Notes: generated by a model from the sequence alone, not told the origin. Positions 27,103-35,637 are shown, numbered from the stretch's first letter. The stretch: 64,000 nucleotides of DNA from Corynebacterium aurimucosum ATCC 700975 (GCF_000022905.1 NC_012590.1:682001-746000), one strand, 5' to 3'. Program-made: numbers and translations.

Positions 27103-28479
27103 TTAGTTGGCCACGAAGTAGGTGCGCTTGTTGACGAACTCATCCATGCCGTAGGGGCCCAGCTCGCGGCCGTAGCCGGAGTTCTTCACACCACCGAACG
27201 GGACCTCGGCGCCCTCCGCCGCGTAGGTGTTGACGTTGGACATGCCGACCTCCAGGCGCTGGGCAATCTTCTCGGCGCGTTCGACGTCCTTGGAGAAGAC
27301 GCAACCGCCCAGGCCGTACTGGGTGTCGTTGGCCAGCTCGAGAGCCTCGTCATCGCTGCTGACCTTGAACACGGTCGCCACGGGGCCGAAGAGTTCTTCG
27401 TAGTAAACATCAGAGCCAACCGGGACATCGGTCAGCACTGCAGGGCTGAAGTAAGAGGACTTCTCATCCGCCAGCTCACCGCCGACGTGCAGGGTGGCGC
27501 CGGCGGCCACGATGCGGTCGATCTGATCCTTGAGGTTTTCTGCCGCGCTGCGCGAAGACAACGGGGTGTAGACAGTTTCGGAAGCCTCCTGCGGGGTACC
27601 CGGCTTCATGGCCTTCGCGAGCTCGACCAGCTCAGCGACGAACTCGTCGTAGATATCCTCCATCACAATCAGGCGCTTGTTGGAGTTGCACGCCTGGCCG
27701 GTGTTGTACATGCGGGTCTCCCACGCATCCTTGGCTGCCTGCTTGACGTCATCGGTGTCGAGGATGACGTAAGGATCGGAGCCACCGAGCTCCAGTACTG
27801 CCTTCTTGAGGCTCTTCGCAGCCAGAGAGCCCACCGCAGCGCCAGCGCGCTCGGAACCGGTGAGCGAAACACCGCGCAGCTCCTTGTGCTCGATGATCTT
27901 CTCTGCCTGCTCGTGGGTAGCGAAGACGTTGGTGTAGACCCCCTTGGGCACGCCGGCGTCATCCATGATCTTCTGGATAGCAAGCGCGGAGCGCGGGCAG
28001 ATGGTGGCGTGCTTCAAGACGATGGTGTTGCCCAGCATCAGGTTCGGGGCGGCGAAGCGCGCGACCTGGTAGTAGGGGAAGTTCCACGGCATGATGCCCA
28101 GCAGAGCGCCGATGGGGCGGCGCTGGATGTAGCCCTTGCCGTCCATCTCGACGGGGATTTCCTCGTCGGCGGCGAACTTCGGGCCGTTGTCGGCGTAGTA
28201 GGCAAAGATAGCGCCGCTGAACTCAGCCTCCTCGAGGCCCTCGGAGACCGGCTTGCCCATTTCGGTTGCAATGATCTCAGCGAGCTCATCCTTGCGCTCT
28301 TCGAAGAGCTCGGCAACGCGCGTGACTAGCTTGGCGCGCTCCTCGATCGGGGTATCGCGCCAACTGAGGAATGCCTCGTGCGCGCCATCAACGGCGGCCA
28401 GGATTTCCTGGTCAGTGGCGTGGTCAAAAGTCTCAAGAACCTCACCGGTAGCGGGGTTTTCTACGCGAAATCCGGACAT
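27103..28479 (-). CDS. gabD: NAD(P)-dependent aldehyde dehydrogenase, succinate-semialdehyde dehydrogenase type
   Basis: A 458-residue ALDH-superfamily enzyme. Key residues are Asn133 in MPWNFPYY, Glu230 in LELGGSDP (general base) and catalytic Cys264 in NTGQACNSNKR. Length and the ICPRSALAIQKIMDDAGVPKGV region match the short succinate-semialdehyde dehydrogenase group (Sad/GabD2). ATG 28479 is preceded by ggaggatgaagca; the frame opens 15 codons earlier without a ribosome site. With the two GabT genes it would complete GABA to succinate, but an aldehyde from the nearby decarboxylase operon is an alternative substrate. It leads an operon with the SnoaL-like gene. Confidence 0.85.
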   Translation of the reverse strand: MSGFRVENPATGEVLETFDHATDQEILAAVDGAHEAFLSWRDTPIEERAKLVTRVAELFEERKDELAEIIATEMGKPVSEGLEEAEFSGAIFAYYADNGPKFAADEEIPVEMDGKGYIQRRPIGALLGIMPWNFPYYQVARFAAPNLMLGNTIVLKHATICPRSALAIQKIMDDAGVPKGVYTNVFATHEQAEKIIEHKELRGVSLTGSERAGAAVGSLAAKSLKKAVLELGGSDPYVILDTDDVKQAAKDAWETRMYNTGQACNSNKRLIVMEDIYDEFVAELVELAKAMKPGTPQEASETVYTPLSSRSAAENLKDQIDRIVAAGATLHVGGELADEKSSYFSPAVLTDVPVGSDVYYEELFGPVATVFKVSSDDEALELANDTQYGLGGCVFSKDVERAEKIAQRLEVGMSNVNTYAAEGAEVPFGGVKNSGYGRELGPYGMDEFVNKRTYFVAN

Positions 28480-28627
28480 TGCTTCATCCTCCAATGATTG
28501 AAGTGTGTATGGGTTGCACCCCATTATGGGGCGGATTGTGACTTATTGCAAGGGTTCTGCACTTTATGTCATTTGTCTCAGTATTGGCTTATGGGGTACT
28601 TGGACTGAGGGGGTGAAAGGAGGCCAC

Positions 28628-29668
28628 TTAGCCCCGCCAGGGCTCAATGCCCGCGCGCCGCCAGGCCTCCAAGAACTGGGTGGTCTCGGCCTCATCGGTG
28701 ATGGACACGCGCACGCCTTCGTCGAGGTAGCGGCGGATGACCACGCCTTCATCGAGCATCTTCGTTTCCACCTCCGCGGCATCTGCGCGCGGCAGCCACA
28801 CAAAGTTGCCGTAGGACTTCTCGGCCCCCAGCTCCGCGCAGACGCGGTCGCGTTGTGCTTTGGTGATCTCGACGGCGTCGGCAAGCTCGTCGTGGCGCTT
28901 GAGCACTTCCACGGCCGCGGTTTCCGCCATGGCGGTCACCGTCAGCGGCAGGGAGAGCTGACGCAGAGCATTGATGATCTCTTCGCCTGCCACCGCGTAG
29001 CCCACGCGCATGCCGGCCAAGCCCCAGGCCTTGGAGAAGGTGCGCACGCCGAGCAGGTTGGGGTAGCGCTGGTATTCCTCGACGGAATCCGGGGTATCGG
29101 GGGCGTCGTTGTATTCCCAGTAAGCCTCATCCAGCAGCACGACGACGTCCTTAGGCACCCTGTCCATGAAGGCGCGGAATTCACCGCGCGTGATGACGGT
29201 GCCCGTCGGGTTATTGGGATTGCACAGAATGATGAGCTTGGTCTTCTCTGTCAGTGCATCGAGCACTGCCTCCAGATCGACGTGGTAGTCCTCCGTGAGC
29301 GGTACCAGAATTGGTTCCGCGCCGGCCATGCGCACGTATAGGGGATAGGCCTCAAAGCTGCGCCAGGGCACGATGACCTCATCACCCGTCTGGCAGGACG
29401 CCAAGATGGTGGCCTGCAGGATGGGCGTGGAACCCGCGGAGACGAAGATATTATCCGCCGGCACACCCAGGTAGTTGCACAGAGCGTTGGTGAGCTCCAA
29501 GCAGCCGGGCTGTTGGTAGCGGTTGGTGGTGCGGGCGGCGTCGGCAACCGCAGCGATGATGTCCTCAGCTGGCGGGAAGGGGACCTCATTGGATGAGAGC
29601 TTGAGCGCATTGGGGAAGTCCTTGCCCACCTTGTACTCGGGGAAGCTCGAGAGATCACTACGAAGCAT
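28628..29668 (-). CDS. histidinol-phosphate/aromatic amino-acid aminotransferase family
   Basis: A 346-residue class I/II PLP aminotransferase. It shows LSSNEVPFPP near residue 25, FVSAGSTPILQ (PLP-phosphate region), LCNPNNPTGTVI with the conserved Asn, LLDEAYWEYND with the Asp-x-x-Tyr pair, and RTFSKAWGLAGMRVGY with the Schiff-base Lys. This order fits HisC and the actinobacterial aromatic aminotransferase Pat. The GTG 29674 is possible, but ATG 29668 has the better-spaced aaaggac site. It is last in an operon with an amino-acid permease and a ThDP enzyme rather than with his genes, so aromatic amino-acid breakdown is more likely than histidine synthesis. Confidence 0.8.
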   Translation of the reverse strand: MLRSDLSSFPEYKVGKDFPNALKLSSNEVPFPPAEDIIAAVADAARTTNRYQQPGCLELTNALCNYLGVPADNIFVSAGSTPILQATILASCQTGDEVIVPWRSFEAYPLYVRMAGAEPILVPLTEDYHVDLEAVLDALTEKTKLIILCNPNNPTGTVITRGEFRAFMDRVPKDVVVLLDEAYWEYNDAPDTPDSVEEYQRYPNLLGVRTFSKAWGLAGMRVGYAVAGEEIINALRQLSLPLTVTAMAETAAVEVLKRHDELADAVEITKAQRDRVCAELGAEKSYGNFVWLPRADAAEVETKMLDEGVVIRRYLDEGVRVSITDEAETTQFLEAWRRAGIEPWRG

Positions 29669-29681
29669 AATCACGTCCTTT

Positions 29682-31019
29682 CTAAATCATGTCCCAGATG
29701 GTCACGGCCATAATCAGCAGGCCCATGCCGAAGACGAAGTAGTTCCACGGGTCATTGCGGAAGTTCTTGTACACGTCCAACTTCTTGAACATGTACACCG
29801 GAACCAGGTAAACGATGAACGCCACGAAGACACCGGAGACAACCGAAATCATGGAAATAATGGAGGGGTTGAAGATCGCCACGAGCGTGGTGCACACGAA
29901 GGCGATGAGATAAATGATGTTGAGCAGCGTGCGGTGTGAGACCTTTTCCGCCAGCTTCGGCGCGGCGTTCTTCAGCAGGTACTCCGTGCCCTCTTCGGTG
30001 CCGAGCATGTGGCCGAAGTAGGAAGAAACGATGGCGCAGATGACCACGATGGGCGCCATGTAGGCCATGAACGGAGTGCCGGTGACGTTGGCGAAGTAGG
30101 AGAGCACCGGAATGTTTTGCTCTAGTGCCTCATTCATGCCGTCGGCGCCGAGCGCAAGGACACAAGACCACACGAAGAACATGGTGAAGACTACGAGCAG
30201 GATGGCGGTGTAGAACTCCGTGCGGGAGACGCGCTTTTCGGTCTTCTCGCCGTATTGCGGCTGCATGTCGATGGCGAACTGCGACAGCGCTGCCATGTGG
30301 GAGAAGGAGAAGACCAGCACCGGCAGGATGAGGAAGATGCCCTTGAGCATCTGGCCCCAGCCATCGGCACCGTCGTCAAAATGGATGAAGCTGTGCAGGT
30401 CCCAGCGTGGAATGAGGTAAATGGAGGTGATGGCCAGTGCGATGATGAGCGGGTAGACCAGTACTTGGGCCAGCCAAATCATGGGTTTGCGGCCGATGGC
30501 GAAACCGCCGGTCATAACACCGACGCAGATGGTGGCGAGCAGCCAGCGGTCGATGGAGGGCCCGCCCAGCTGGTTGACGATGAAACTATCCACCGCGTTG
30601 GTGATGGAGACACCGTAGATCAGGACGGTGGAGAAGACCGTGATCCAGTACAGCACCGCGAAGCCAATTCCTTGGCCTTTGCCCAGGTACTGCGAAACCA
30701 GCTCGAGGATGTCCTTGCCGTGGTCCTCCTTGGGCGCGCCCGCAACAATTCGTGCATAGGTGCGGTGTGAAAAGTACACCAGCGGAAGGATGAAAACCGT
30801 GGCGAAGACGAGTGGCCAGAAACCGAAACCGCCGGCATTGAGTGGCAGGAAGAGGATGCCGGCACCTACGGCGGTGCCGAAGAGCGTAATGATCCACGAT
30901 GCGGTGGAGGCAGCGGGGCGCTGCTTGGCGACGACCCCATCGCCCACGATGTGCTCGCCCTCTTTCAGGTCACTGGTGGGCGGTGTGGATGTTGTTGAGG
31001 GAGTATTGGTAGAGCTCAT
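29682..31019 (-). CDS. amino-acid permease, HAAAP/SdaC-like
   Basis: The 445-residue membrane protein has about 11 hydrophobic segments after a polar 40-residue N-terminus. The first, WIITLFGTAVGAGILFLPLNAGGFGFWP, carries the G-T-A-V-G-A-G-x-L-F-L-P-I/L-N-A-G motif of the hydroxy/aromatic amino acid permease family (SdaC, YhaO, TdcC). These take up serine, threonine or aromatic amino acids with H+ or Na+. It lies 12 bp downstream of the ThDP-enzyme gene and 13 bp upstream of the aminotransferase gene, so it probably brings in their common amino-acid substrate. Confidence 0.85.
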   Translation of the reverse strand: MSSTNTPSTTSTPPTSDLKEGEHIVGDGVVAKQRPAASTASWIITLFGTAVGAGILFLPLNAGGFGFWPLVFATVFILPLVYFSHRTYARIVAGAPKEDHGKDILELVSQYLGKGQGIGFAVLYWITVFSTVLIYGVSITNAVDSFIVNQLGGPSIDRWLLATICVGVMTGGFAIGRKPMIWLAQVLVYPLIIALAITSIYLIPRWDLHSFIHFDDGADGWGQMLKGIFLILPVLVFSFSHMAALSQFAIDMQPQYGEKTEKRVSRTEFYTAILLVVFTMFFVWSCVLALGADGMNEALEQNIPVLSYFANVTGTPFMAYMAPIVVICAIVSSYFGHMLGTEEGTEYLLKNAAPKLAEKVSHRTLLNIIYLIAFVCTTLVAIFNPSIISMISVVSGVFVAFIVYLVPVYMFKKLDVYKNFRNDPWNYFVFGMGLLIMAVTIWDMI

Positions 31020-31031
31020 GGTGAGCCTCCT

Positions 31032-32678
31032 CTAGTCGATGGGTAGGGAGTGGTCCTGGTCAGTGATGACGTTGATGAGAGCTGGTACGCCGTCTTCGGC
31101 GATGGCGCGCAGGGCCCGGGCTACTGCCTCTTGTGCCTGCGAGTCGTCGGTAACGAGCTCACCGTGAGCGCCGAAGCCGCGGGCTACCGCCGCGAAATCT
31201 GGGTTCACCAGCTGGGTGCCGGAGACGCGATCAGGGAAGTGCTTCTTCTGGTGATCGCGGATGGTTCCGAACTCGCCATTGGACATGACGATGATGAGGA
31301 AGGGCGCGCCGTACTGCAGCGCGGTGGCCAGCTCTTGGCCGTTCATGAGGTATTCGCCGTCCCCGGCAATGGTGACAACGGTGCGCTCCGGGAACTGCAG
31401 TTTGGTGGCTACTGCGGCCGGGATGGAATAGCCCATCGAGCCGTTGCGCACGCTGAACTGGGAGGGGTAGACCTGCGAGCGCAGGAATTGTTGGGCCCAG
31501 ATGCAGTGGTTTCCGGCGCCGAAGGTGTAGATGGGATCCTGCGGCAGCTGTTCGTGGAGTGCTGCGAGGATGGCCTCCATGTGGGCGGTGCCTTCTTTTC
31601 CGGGACGGTAGTCCGCTGGCTCGGGGAGAGTGGCGAAGTCGAGGTGGTTCGCGTGCGCGTTATCAAACCACTCGCCACGCTTGTCCTTGCCCTCGATGCT
31701 CAAGCGGTCCAGGGTGTTAGCGAAGGCTACGGGGCTCGCCACGATGTGTTCTAGCAGCGCCACGGAGTGGCCGCGGAGGCTGGTATCAGGATTGATCGCG
31801 ATGTTGCGTGCCTGCGGAGACTGGCGCAGGGTGTAGCCGTCGGTGGGGACGTCACCCAGCACAGCTCCTACCTCGATGACCAGGGAGGCGTCCTCGAGTA
31901 GCTGCGCTGCGCGCGGATCACGGCCATATCCGAGCCAGCCGGCGTTGGCGGGGGAGTCGAAAGGCACGCGGTCAGCGGCGCGGAAGTCTTGAATGATCGG
32001 GATGCGGTGCTCTTCGGCGAAGCGAGTGATCTTCTCTGCGGCCTCCGGGGTCCAGCGCGGACCGCCGGCAAAAATGAGTGGACGCTCTGCGCGGCTCAGC
32101 TCGAGGGAGAGGAGGTCCAGGTGATCGTCGGAAAGCGCGCCTTCCGCAACCGGGATGGGCGGGTGGATGGTGCCCGTGTACTCCTGGTGGAGAATATCCT
32201 CCGGCAGGCCCACGATGACGGGGCCGGGGCGGCCCTGCTGGGCTTGGAAGAAAGCTTCGGCCACGACGCGGGAGGCGCGCGAGGGATCATCGAGGACGAA
32301 GACCTGCTTGGCCTGGGTGCCGAACCAGGCCTTGGGGTCGAATTCCTGGAAGGACTCGCGGTCGCGGTCGGAGGTGGGGATGAGGCCCACGAAGAGGACG
32401 AGCGGGGTGGCATCCTGCCAGGCGGTGTGGATGCCCACGTAGGCGTTGGCCGCCCCGGGCCCGCGGGTGACCATGGCGACGCCCGGTTGGCCGGTAGCCT
32501 TGCCGTGGGCTTCGGCCATGTAGGTGGCACCGCCTTCGTGGCGGGTGACGATGGCCTTAACGGAGGAATCGTAGAGGCCGTCGAGGACGGGAAGGAAGCT
32601 TTCGCCGGGCACGAGGAAAGCGCGGGTGACGTTGTGCGCGGCGAGGGATTCGGCAATGGCGGCGCCGACGTGTGACAT
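31032..32678 (-). CDS. thiamine-diphosphate-dependent enzyme (acetolactate synthase/2-oxoacid decarboxylase-like)
   Basis: The 548-residue protein has the three-domain ThDP fold: a PYR domain with Glu48 in VTRHEGGATYMAEA (activates the cofactor), a central domain near 190-330, and a PP domain with GDGEYLMNGQELATALQYG and, after the hydrophobic strand, the Asn of VMSNGEFGTI (GDG-x(~26)-N metal site). Relatives include acetolactate synthase large subunits, benzoylformate and phenylpyruvate decarboxylases. No small regulatory subunit is adjacent, which argues against a standard IlvB. With the aminotransferase and permease it suggests decarboxylation of an amino-acid-derived 2-oxo acid. It is divergent from a LysR gene. 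Confidence 0.8.
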   Translation of the reverse strand: MSHVGAAIAESLAAHNVTRAFLVPGESFLPVLDGLYDSSVKAIVTRHEGGATYMAEAHGKATGQPGVAMVTRGPGAANAYVGIHTAWQDATPLVLFVGLIPTSDRDRESFQEFDPKAWFGTQAKQVFVLDDPSRASRVVAEAFFQAQQGRPGPVIVGLPEDILHQEYTGTIHPPIPVAEGALSDDHLDLLSLELSRAERPLIFAGGPRWTPEAAEKITRFAEEHRIPIIQDFRAADRVPFDSPANAGWLGYGRDPRAAQLLEDASLVIEVGAVLGDVPTDGYTLRQSPQARNIAINPDTSLRGHSVALLEHIVASPVAFANTLDRLSIEGKDKRGEWFDNAHANHLDFATLPEPADYRPGKEGTAHMEAILAALHEQLPQDPIYTFGAGNHCIWAQQFLRSQVYPSQFSVRNGSMGYSIPAAVATKLQFPERTVVTIAGDGEYLMNGQELATALQYGAPFLIIVMSNGEFGTIRDHQKKHFPDRVSGTQLVNPDFAAVARGFGAHGELVTDDSQAQEAVARALRAIAEDGVPALINVITDQDHSLPID

Positions 32679-32763
32679 GGAAACCTCCCTGGTGTTGTTG
32701 TGGTAGTGGTCTCATTATTCTTTGGTGATGTCATGTTGTCTAATGCCGGGAAAGCTGGAAAGG

Positions 32764-32780
32764 CATGCCCTGAGGGCATG
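32764..32780. promoter_or_regulatory. candidate LysR operator palindrome
   Basis: The perfect inverted repeat catgccc-tga-gggcatg lies 22 bp before the lysR start in the 123-bp divergent region with the ThDP-enzyme operon. LysR-type proteins commonly bind such sites and regulate both directions. Confidence 0.45.
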
Positions 32781-32801
32781 GTTGGTGGTAAAAGTAGGGA
32801 A

Positions 32802-33689
32802 ATGGACATGGTGAAGGCCAAATATTTCCTCGCGGTCGCCGAAGCCGGCACGGTGACTGCCGCTGCGGAACGCCTTGGAATAACGCAGCCGGCTTTAAGC
32901 CGGCAGCTGCGGCGTTTTGAAGAGGAGCTGGACCTGGAGCTTTTCATGCGGGCTGGGTCCTCACTAACACTGAGCGATGCAGCGCATGCCCTCATTCCGA
33001 CCTGCCGCCGCCTCCTCGCCGAATCTGCGCGCGCCGGGCAGGCAGTGGAGGCACTTCGCGCGGGCAGTATCCCGGCACTGCGTGTGGCTGCTACGCCGAC
33101 GACGATTTCGACTCTGCTTGCGCCCTTTATTGAGGCCGCTGGCCAGACTATCCCTCTGCTCACAACGACCCCGGTCACGCACTACGACGTCTTTGACGCG
33201 CTGGAAGGCTCCGCCGACGTGGTGATTGCCACCATCCCGCCAGGCAATGACGTGGCCTCACTGGCTTTGGGCACGATTCCGGTGCGTGCCTGGGTGCCGC
33301 CGACGCACCCAATGGCATTGGAGTGTGCGGGTTCGACCAGCGTGGAGGTTAGACGGTTATTGCAAGAAAAGGTGGCTCTGCCCTCGCGGCGCAGCGTGTC
33401 CCGCGGGGTGGTGGATTCCTTCGTGGGCACGGCCGGCTGTGCCTTGGGCTCGCATGCCGAGTGCGATGACACCGCAACCTTGAGTGCCTTGGCCCGCTCG
33501 GGCCGAGCCGTGGCCCTGATGACAGAGCTGCAGCCTCCGCGGCTGGTGGGCTTCGACGTGGTCGATGGTGAAAAGACCCTGGGCGGGGTGCCGCTGGTCG
33601 CGGCCTGGTCCCCGGGGCACTTCGCGGGGCAGGAGATTGCACAGATTGCGCGGCGGTTCCGGAGTTTTATTGAGGGTTCGCTTCGCTAG
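32802..33689 (+). CDS. LysR-family transcriptional regulator
   Basis: A 295-residue LysR protein. The N-terminal winged helix contains YFLAVAEAGTVTAAAERLGI, then TQPALSRQLRRFEEELDLELF (residues 8-48); the effector domain runs from about 90 to 290. The start at ATG 32802 (MDMVKAKYF) matches the family's usual M-D-x(5)-Y-F opening; the next ATG, two codons on, has the better spaced taggga, and the frame is open far upstream without signal. It is divergent from the ThDP enzyme-permease-aminotransferase operon, its probable target. Confidence 0.87.
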   Translation: MDMVKAKYFLAVAEAGTVTAAAERLGITQPALSRQLRRFEEELDLELFMRAGSSLTLSDAAHALIPTCRRLLAESARAGQAVEALRAGSIPALRVAATPTTISTLLAPFIEAAGQTIPLLTTTPVTHYDVFDALEGSADVVIATIPPGNDVASLALGTIPVRAWVPPTHPMALECAGSTSVEVRRLLQEKVALPSRRSVSRGVVDSFVGTAGCALGSHAECDDTATLSALARSGRAVALMTELQPPRLVGFDVVDGEKTLGGVPLVAAWSPGHFAGQEIAQIARRFRSFIEGSLR

Positions 33690-33738
33690 GGTCTGCTTCT
33701 GGGCGCTGGGCGGTGTGCGCTTGGTGTGCGGTGGATAA

Positions 33739-33810
33739 AACTGCCCCAGTTGCCAAAGTTCTGGCCAGATCTTGAATCAGAAGCGATAACTTTGGCAGCA
33801 ATGGCAGCTG
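33739..33810. repeat. palindromic intergenic repeat, copy R2
   Basis: About 72 bp between lysR and the DUF559 gene. The left end is aactgcccc, the right end ggcagctg. Inside, gccaaagtt and aactttggc are a perfect 9-bp inverted pair around ctggccagatcttgaatcagaagcgat. It shares most of its length with R1 and, in the same orientation, flanks the DUF559 gene opposite R3. Confidence 0.8.
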
Positions 33811-33869
33811 CGCAGCACTCAGCGGTGAACCGTGTTACCTTGGGGCTTAATCCCCCGGGGGGAAATGAC

Positions 33870-34802
33870 ATGAGACATGGCATTGTGCGCGATCTGTCTA
33901 AAGGTGTGCTTGCAACTCGCGTGCGCCGAGGAGAAGTAACGCGACTGGCCAAGGGGCTCTATGTCTGGGGCAGGCCCGAGCCATTAGAGCTGTTGAAGCT
34001 GCTACAGGAGCACCGGCCATTCCTTAAGGCGACAGGAACAACGGCTGCCCAGGTGCTTCTTGGAGAGACAGTTACTTTTCCACTGAAGCTCGCCAGTGTG
34101 GAGAGAATGCCGGCATCGACTTTTTATGTGCACTCGCGGGTGAGCGTCGAAAGCTTTGTTACCTCGTCTGGGATCCGGATTCTTAATCCTCTTGTCGCTA
34201 TGAAGTCCGTGAGCCCTGAAATGGGGATTCGCGTTTTTGAGTCCATCTATTCCTCGAAAGCCGGACGAGCCCGACTGGATAGTCACCGCGAAGCACTCAA
34301 TGTTATCCCTGTGGTAAGCCAACGCATGCTGGACCAAGCCGCGCTATTCACCGATTCTGGTGCGGAGGTGAAAGTGGCGAAGGGGCTGAAAAGGCGTGGG
34401 CTCAAGGTCGAGTGCAACGTTGTTATCGGTCACTACACCTGGGATATCGTGCTCCCAGAGCTCAAGATCGCGGTAGAAATCAACGGGATGAAATTCCATT
34501 CCCAGCAAGAGTCATGGTTGCGGGACCACTGGAAGAACAACGAAGGTGCTCTGATTGGGTGGTTAACGCTGCGCTACACAGGTCATTGCGTGGCTCATCA
34601 TCTGGACTATGTAATCGACCAGATAGCTAATGCCAGGAATCCGGACTTTGAGAAGCGCTACTTCAAATTCATCGGATTTTGGCACGAGGGAGTGTTGCCG
34701 CCCAAACCAAAGCCCTGGGAGTACAGCGAGCATTTGGGGTATCTGCCGCCTGTGCCGCCGGAACCGCCAGACTTTCCGGGGCCACCCAACTGCCCTAGAT
34801 GA
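33870..34802 (+). CDS. AbiEi-like N-terminus plus DUF559 (PD-(D/E)XK nuclease-like) protein
   Basis: A 310-residue protein. The N-terminal 35 residues (IVRDLSKGVLATRVRRGEVTRLAKGLYVWG) resemble the small winged-helix of AbiEi-type antitoxins and related proteins. The C-terminal part (about 165-270) resembles DUF559/Vsr-like endonuclease folds: Asp192 in TWDIVLPELKIAVEINGMKFHS, Glu203, then Asn205-Gly206 and His210. A proline-rich tail (PPKPKPWEY, VPPEPPDFPGPP) follows, and its final Asn-Cys-Pro-Arg-stop is encoded by repeat copy R3. ATG 33870 has a gggggaa site; the frame is open upstream through repeat R2, which is probably not translated. Codon use looks less GC-rich than the neighbours, suggesting transfer. 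DNA-related role inferred; true function unknown. Confidence 0.7.
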   Translation: MRHGIVRDLSKGVLATRVRRGEVTRLAKGLYVWGRPEPLELLKLLQEHRPFLKATGTTAAQVLLGETVTFPLKLASVERMPASTFYVHSRVSVESFVTSSGIRILNPLVAMKSVSPEMGIRVFESIYSSKAGRARLDSHREALNVIPVVSQRMLDQAALFTDSGAEVKVAKGLKRRGLKVECNVVIGHYTWDIVLPELKIAVEINGMKFHSQQESWLRDHWKNNEGALIGWLTLRYTGHCVAHHLDYVIDQIANARNPDFEKRYFKFIGFWHEGVLPPKPKPWEYSEHLGYLPPVPPEPPDFPGPPNCPR

Positions 34803-34857
34803 CGAAGTTATTGCCAGATCTTGAATCGGAGCCGCGAACTTTGGCAGAACGGACAGT
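34788..34857. repeat. palindromic intergenic repeat, copy R3 (hybrid)
   Basis: About 70 bp. The left end aactgccctagatgacgaa resembles R4 (aactgccctatctgacga), whereas the middle and right (ttgccagatcttgaatc, aactttggcagaacggacagtg) resemble R1/R2. It overlaps the last five codons of the DUF559 gene. The mixed arms suggest recombination between two repeat subtypes. Confidence 0.75.
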
Positions 34858-34890
34858 GTGGAGCGTGGTCCTGGCAGCAGGTCGCGGACG

Positions 34891-35613
34891 CTAGGCAGCA
34901 ACCAGCCCCTCAACAATGAGCGCCAATGCCGCGCTGATCGCCACGACGATGACAATGCGGTTGAGCACCGTGGCGTTGATGAAACGGTTGAGGTAGCTGG
35001 CGGCAATGAGGCCCAGGATGGCTACCGGCAGGTAGGCCGCGGCGGCGGTGAGCTGCAGGCTGGTGATTTGCCCGTTCAAGCCCAAGATTGCCAGCGAGAT
35101 GGTGGAGCCGATGATGAAGGTGCCCGACAGGGTTCCGCGTATGCGGGCTGGGTCATAGCCTTTAAGCACCAGCGCCATGGGCGGGCCACCGATGGAGGTC
35201 GACGTGCCCAGGAATCCGGAAGTAGCGCCCGCGACAGTAATGTTGGTCGTGGTGTGCTTGGGTGACCAGCCGAGGCTGGACAAGGTCATGGCGAAGATGA
35301 CCGCGCAGCCGATGAATAGGGAGAGCCCGCGGTGGGAGAGGGAGGCAATCGCCCACGCACCCGCGAGCGAGCCGGGGATGCGCGCGATGGAGGAGATAGC
35401 CACGATGTCCCACGACACCGCCGAGCGTGACTTGAGCATCGTCGTGGTTGAAATGACGAATGCCAACAGGAGGATGAGCGTGGGAACCAGCTCCGGCTTG
35501 ATCAGCGCCAAGATAGGGGTGGCGATGGTGCCCAGCCCAAATCCGATGGTGCCCTGGCAGATTGTACCCACGAGGATGAGCACGCCGATGAAGATATAGA
35601 GCCAGCCGAACAT
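34891..35613 (-). CDS. TSUP (TauE/SafE) family sulfite/organosulfonate exporter-like protein
   Basis: A 240-residue membrane protein with about seven hydrophobic segments and two related halves, the TauE/SafE layout. Signature segments are GTICQGTIGFGLGTIATPIL near residue 15-34 and GATSGFLGTSTSIGGPPMALVL near 128-149, each with the Gly/Pro-rich motif. Members move sulfite, sulfoacetate or similar anions out of the cell. It starts 24 bp after the TIGR03089-like gene on the same strand and may be cotranscribed with it. No sulfonate metabolism genes adjoin, so the substrate is open. Confidence 0.85.
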   Translation of the reverse strand: MFGWLYIFIGVLILVGTICQGTIGFGLGTIATPILALIKPELVPTLILLLAFVISTTTMLKSRSAVSWDIVAISSIARIPGSLAGAWAIASLSHRGLSLFIGCAVIFAMTLSSLGWSPKHTTTNITVAGATSGFLGTSTSIGGPPMALVLKGYDPARIRGTLSGTFIIGSTISLAILGLNGQITSLQLTAAAAYLPVAILGLIAASYLNRFINATVLNRIVIVVAISAALALIVEGLVAA

Positions 35614-35637
35614 TGCTCTACTATCTCATGGCGCGAT

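Noticed and set aside
32096..33178. Minus-strand frame (360 codons) across the ThDP enzyme and lysR start
   Set aside because: Its product is Pro/Ser/Arg-rich, it crosses the divergent promoter region, and both flanking genes have clear domains in other frames.
33726..33869. N-terminal extension of the DUF559 protein from the upstream ATG
   Set aside because: The extension would translate through repeat R2 and has no ribosome site, whereas ATG 33870 begins the conserved domain and has a gggggaa site.
26134..34857. R1-R3 as a CRISPR array
   Set aside because: The copies are kilobases apart with genes between them and lack regular spacers; no cas gene is present.
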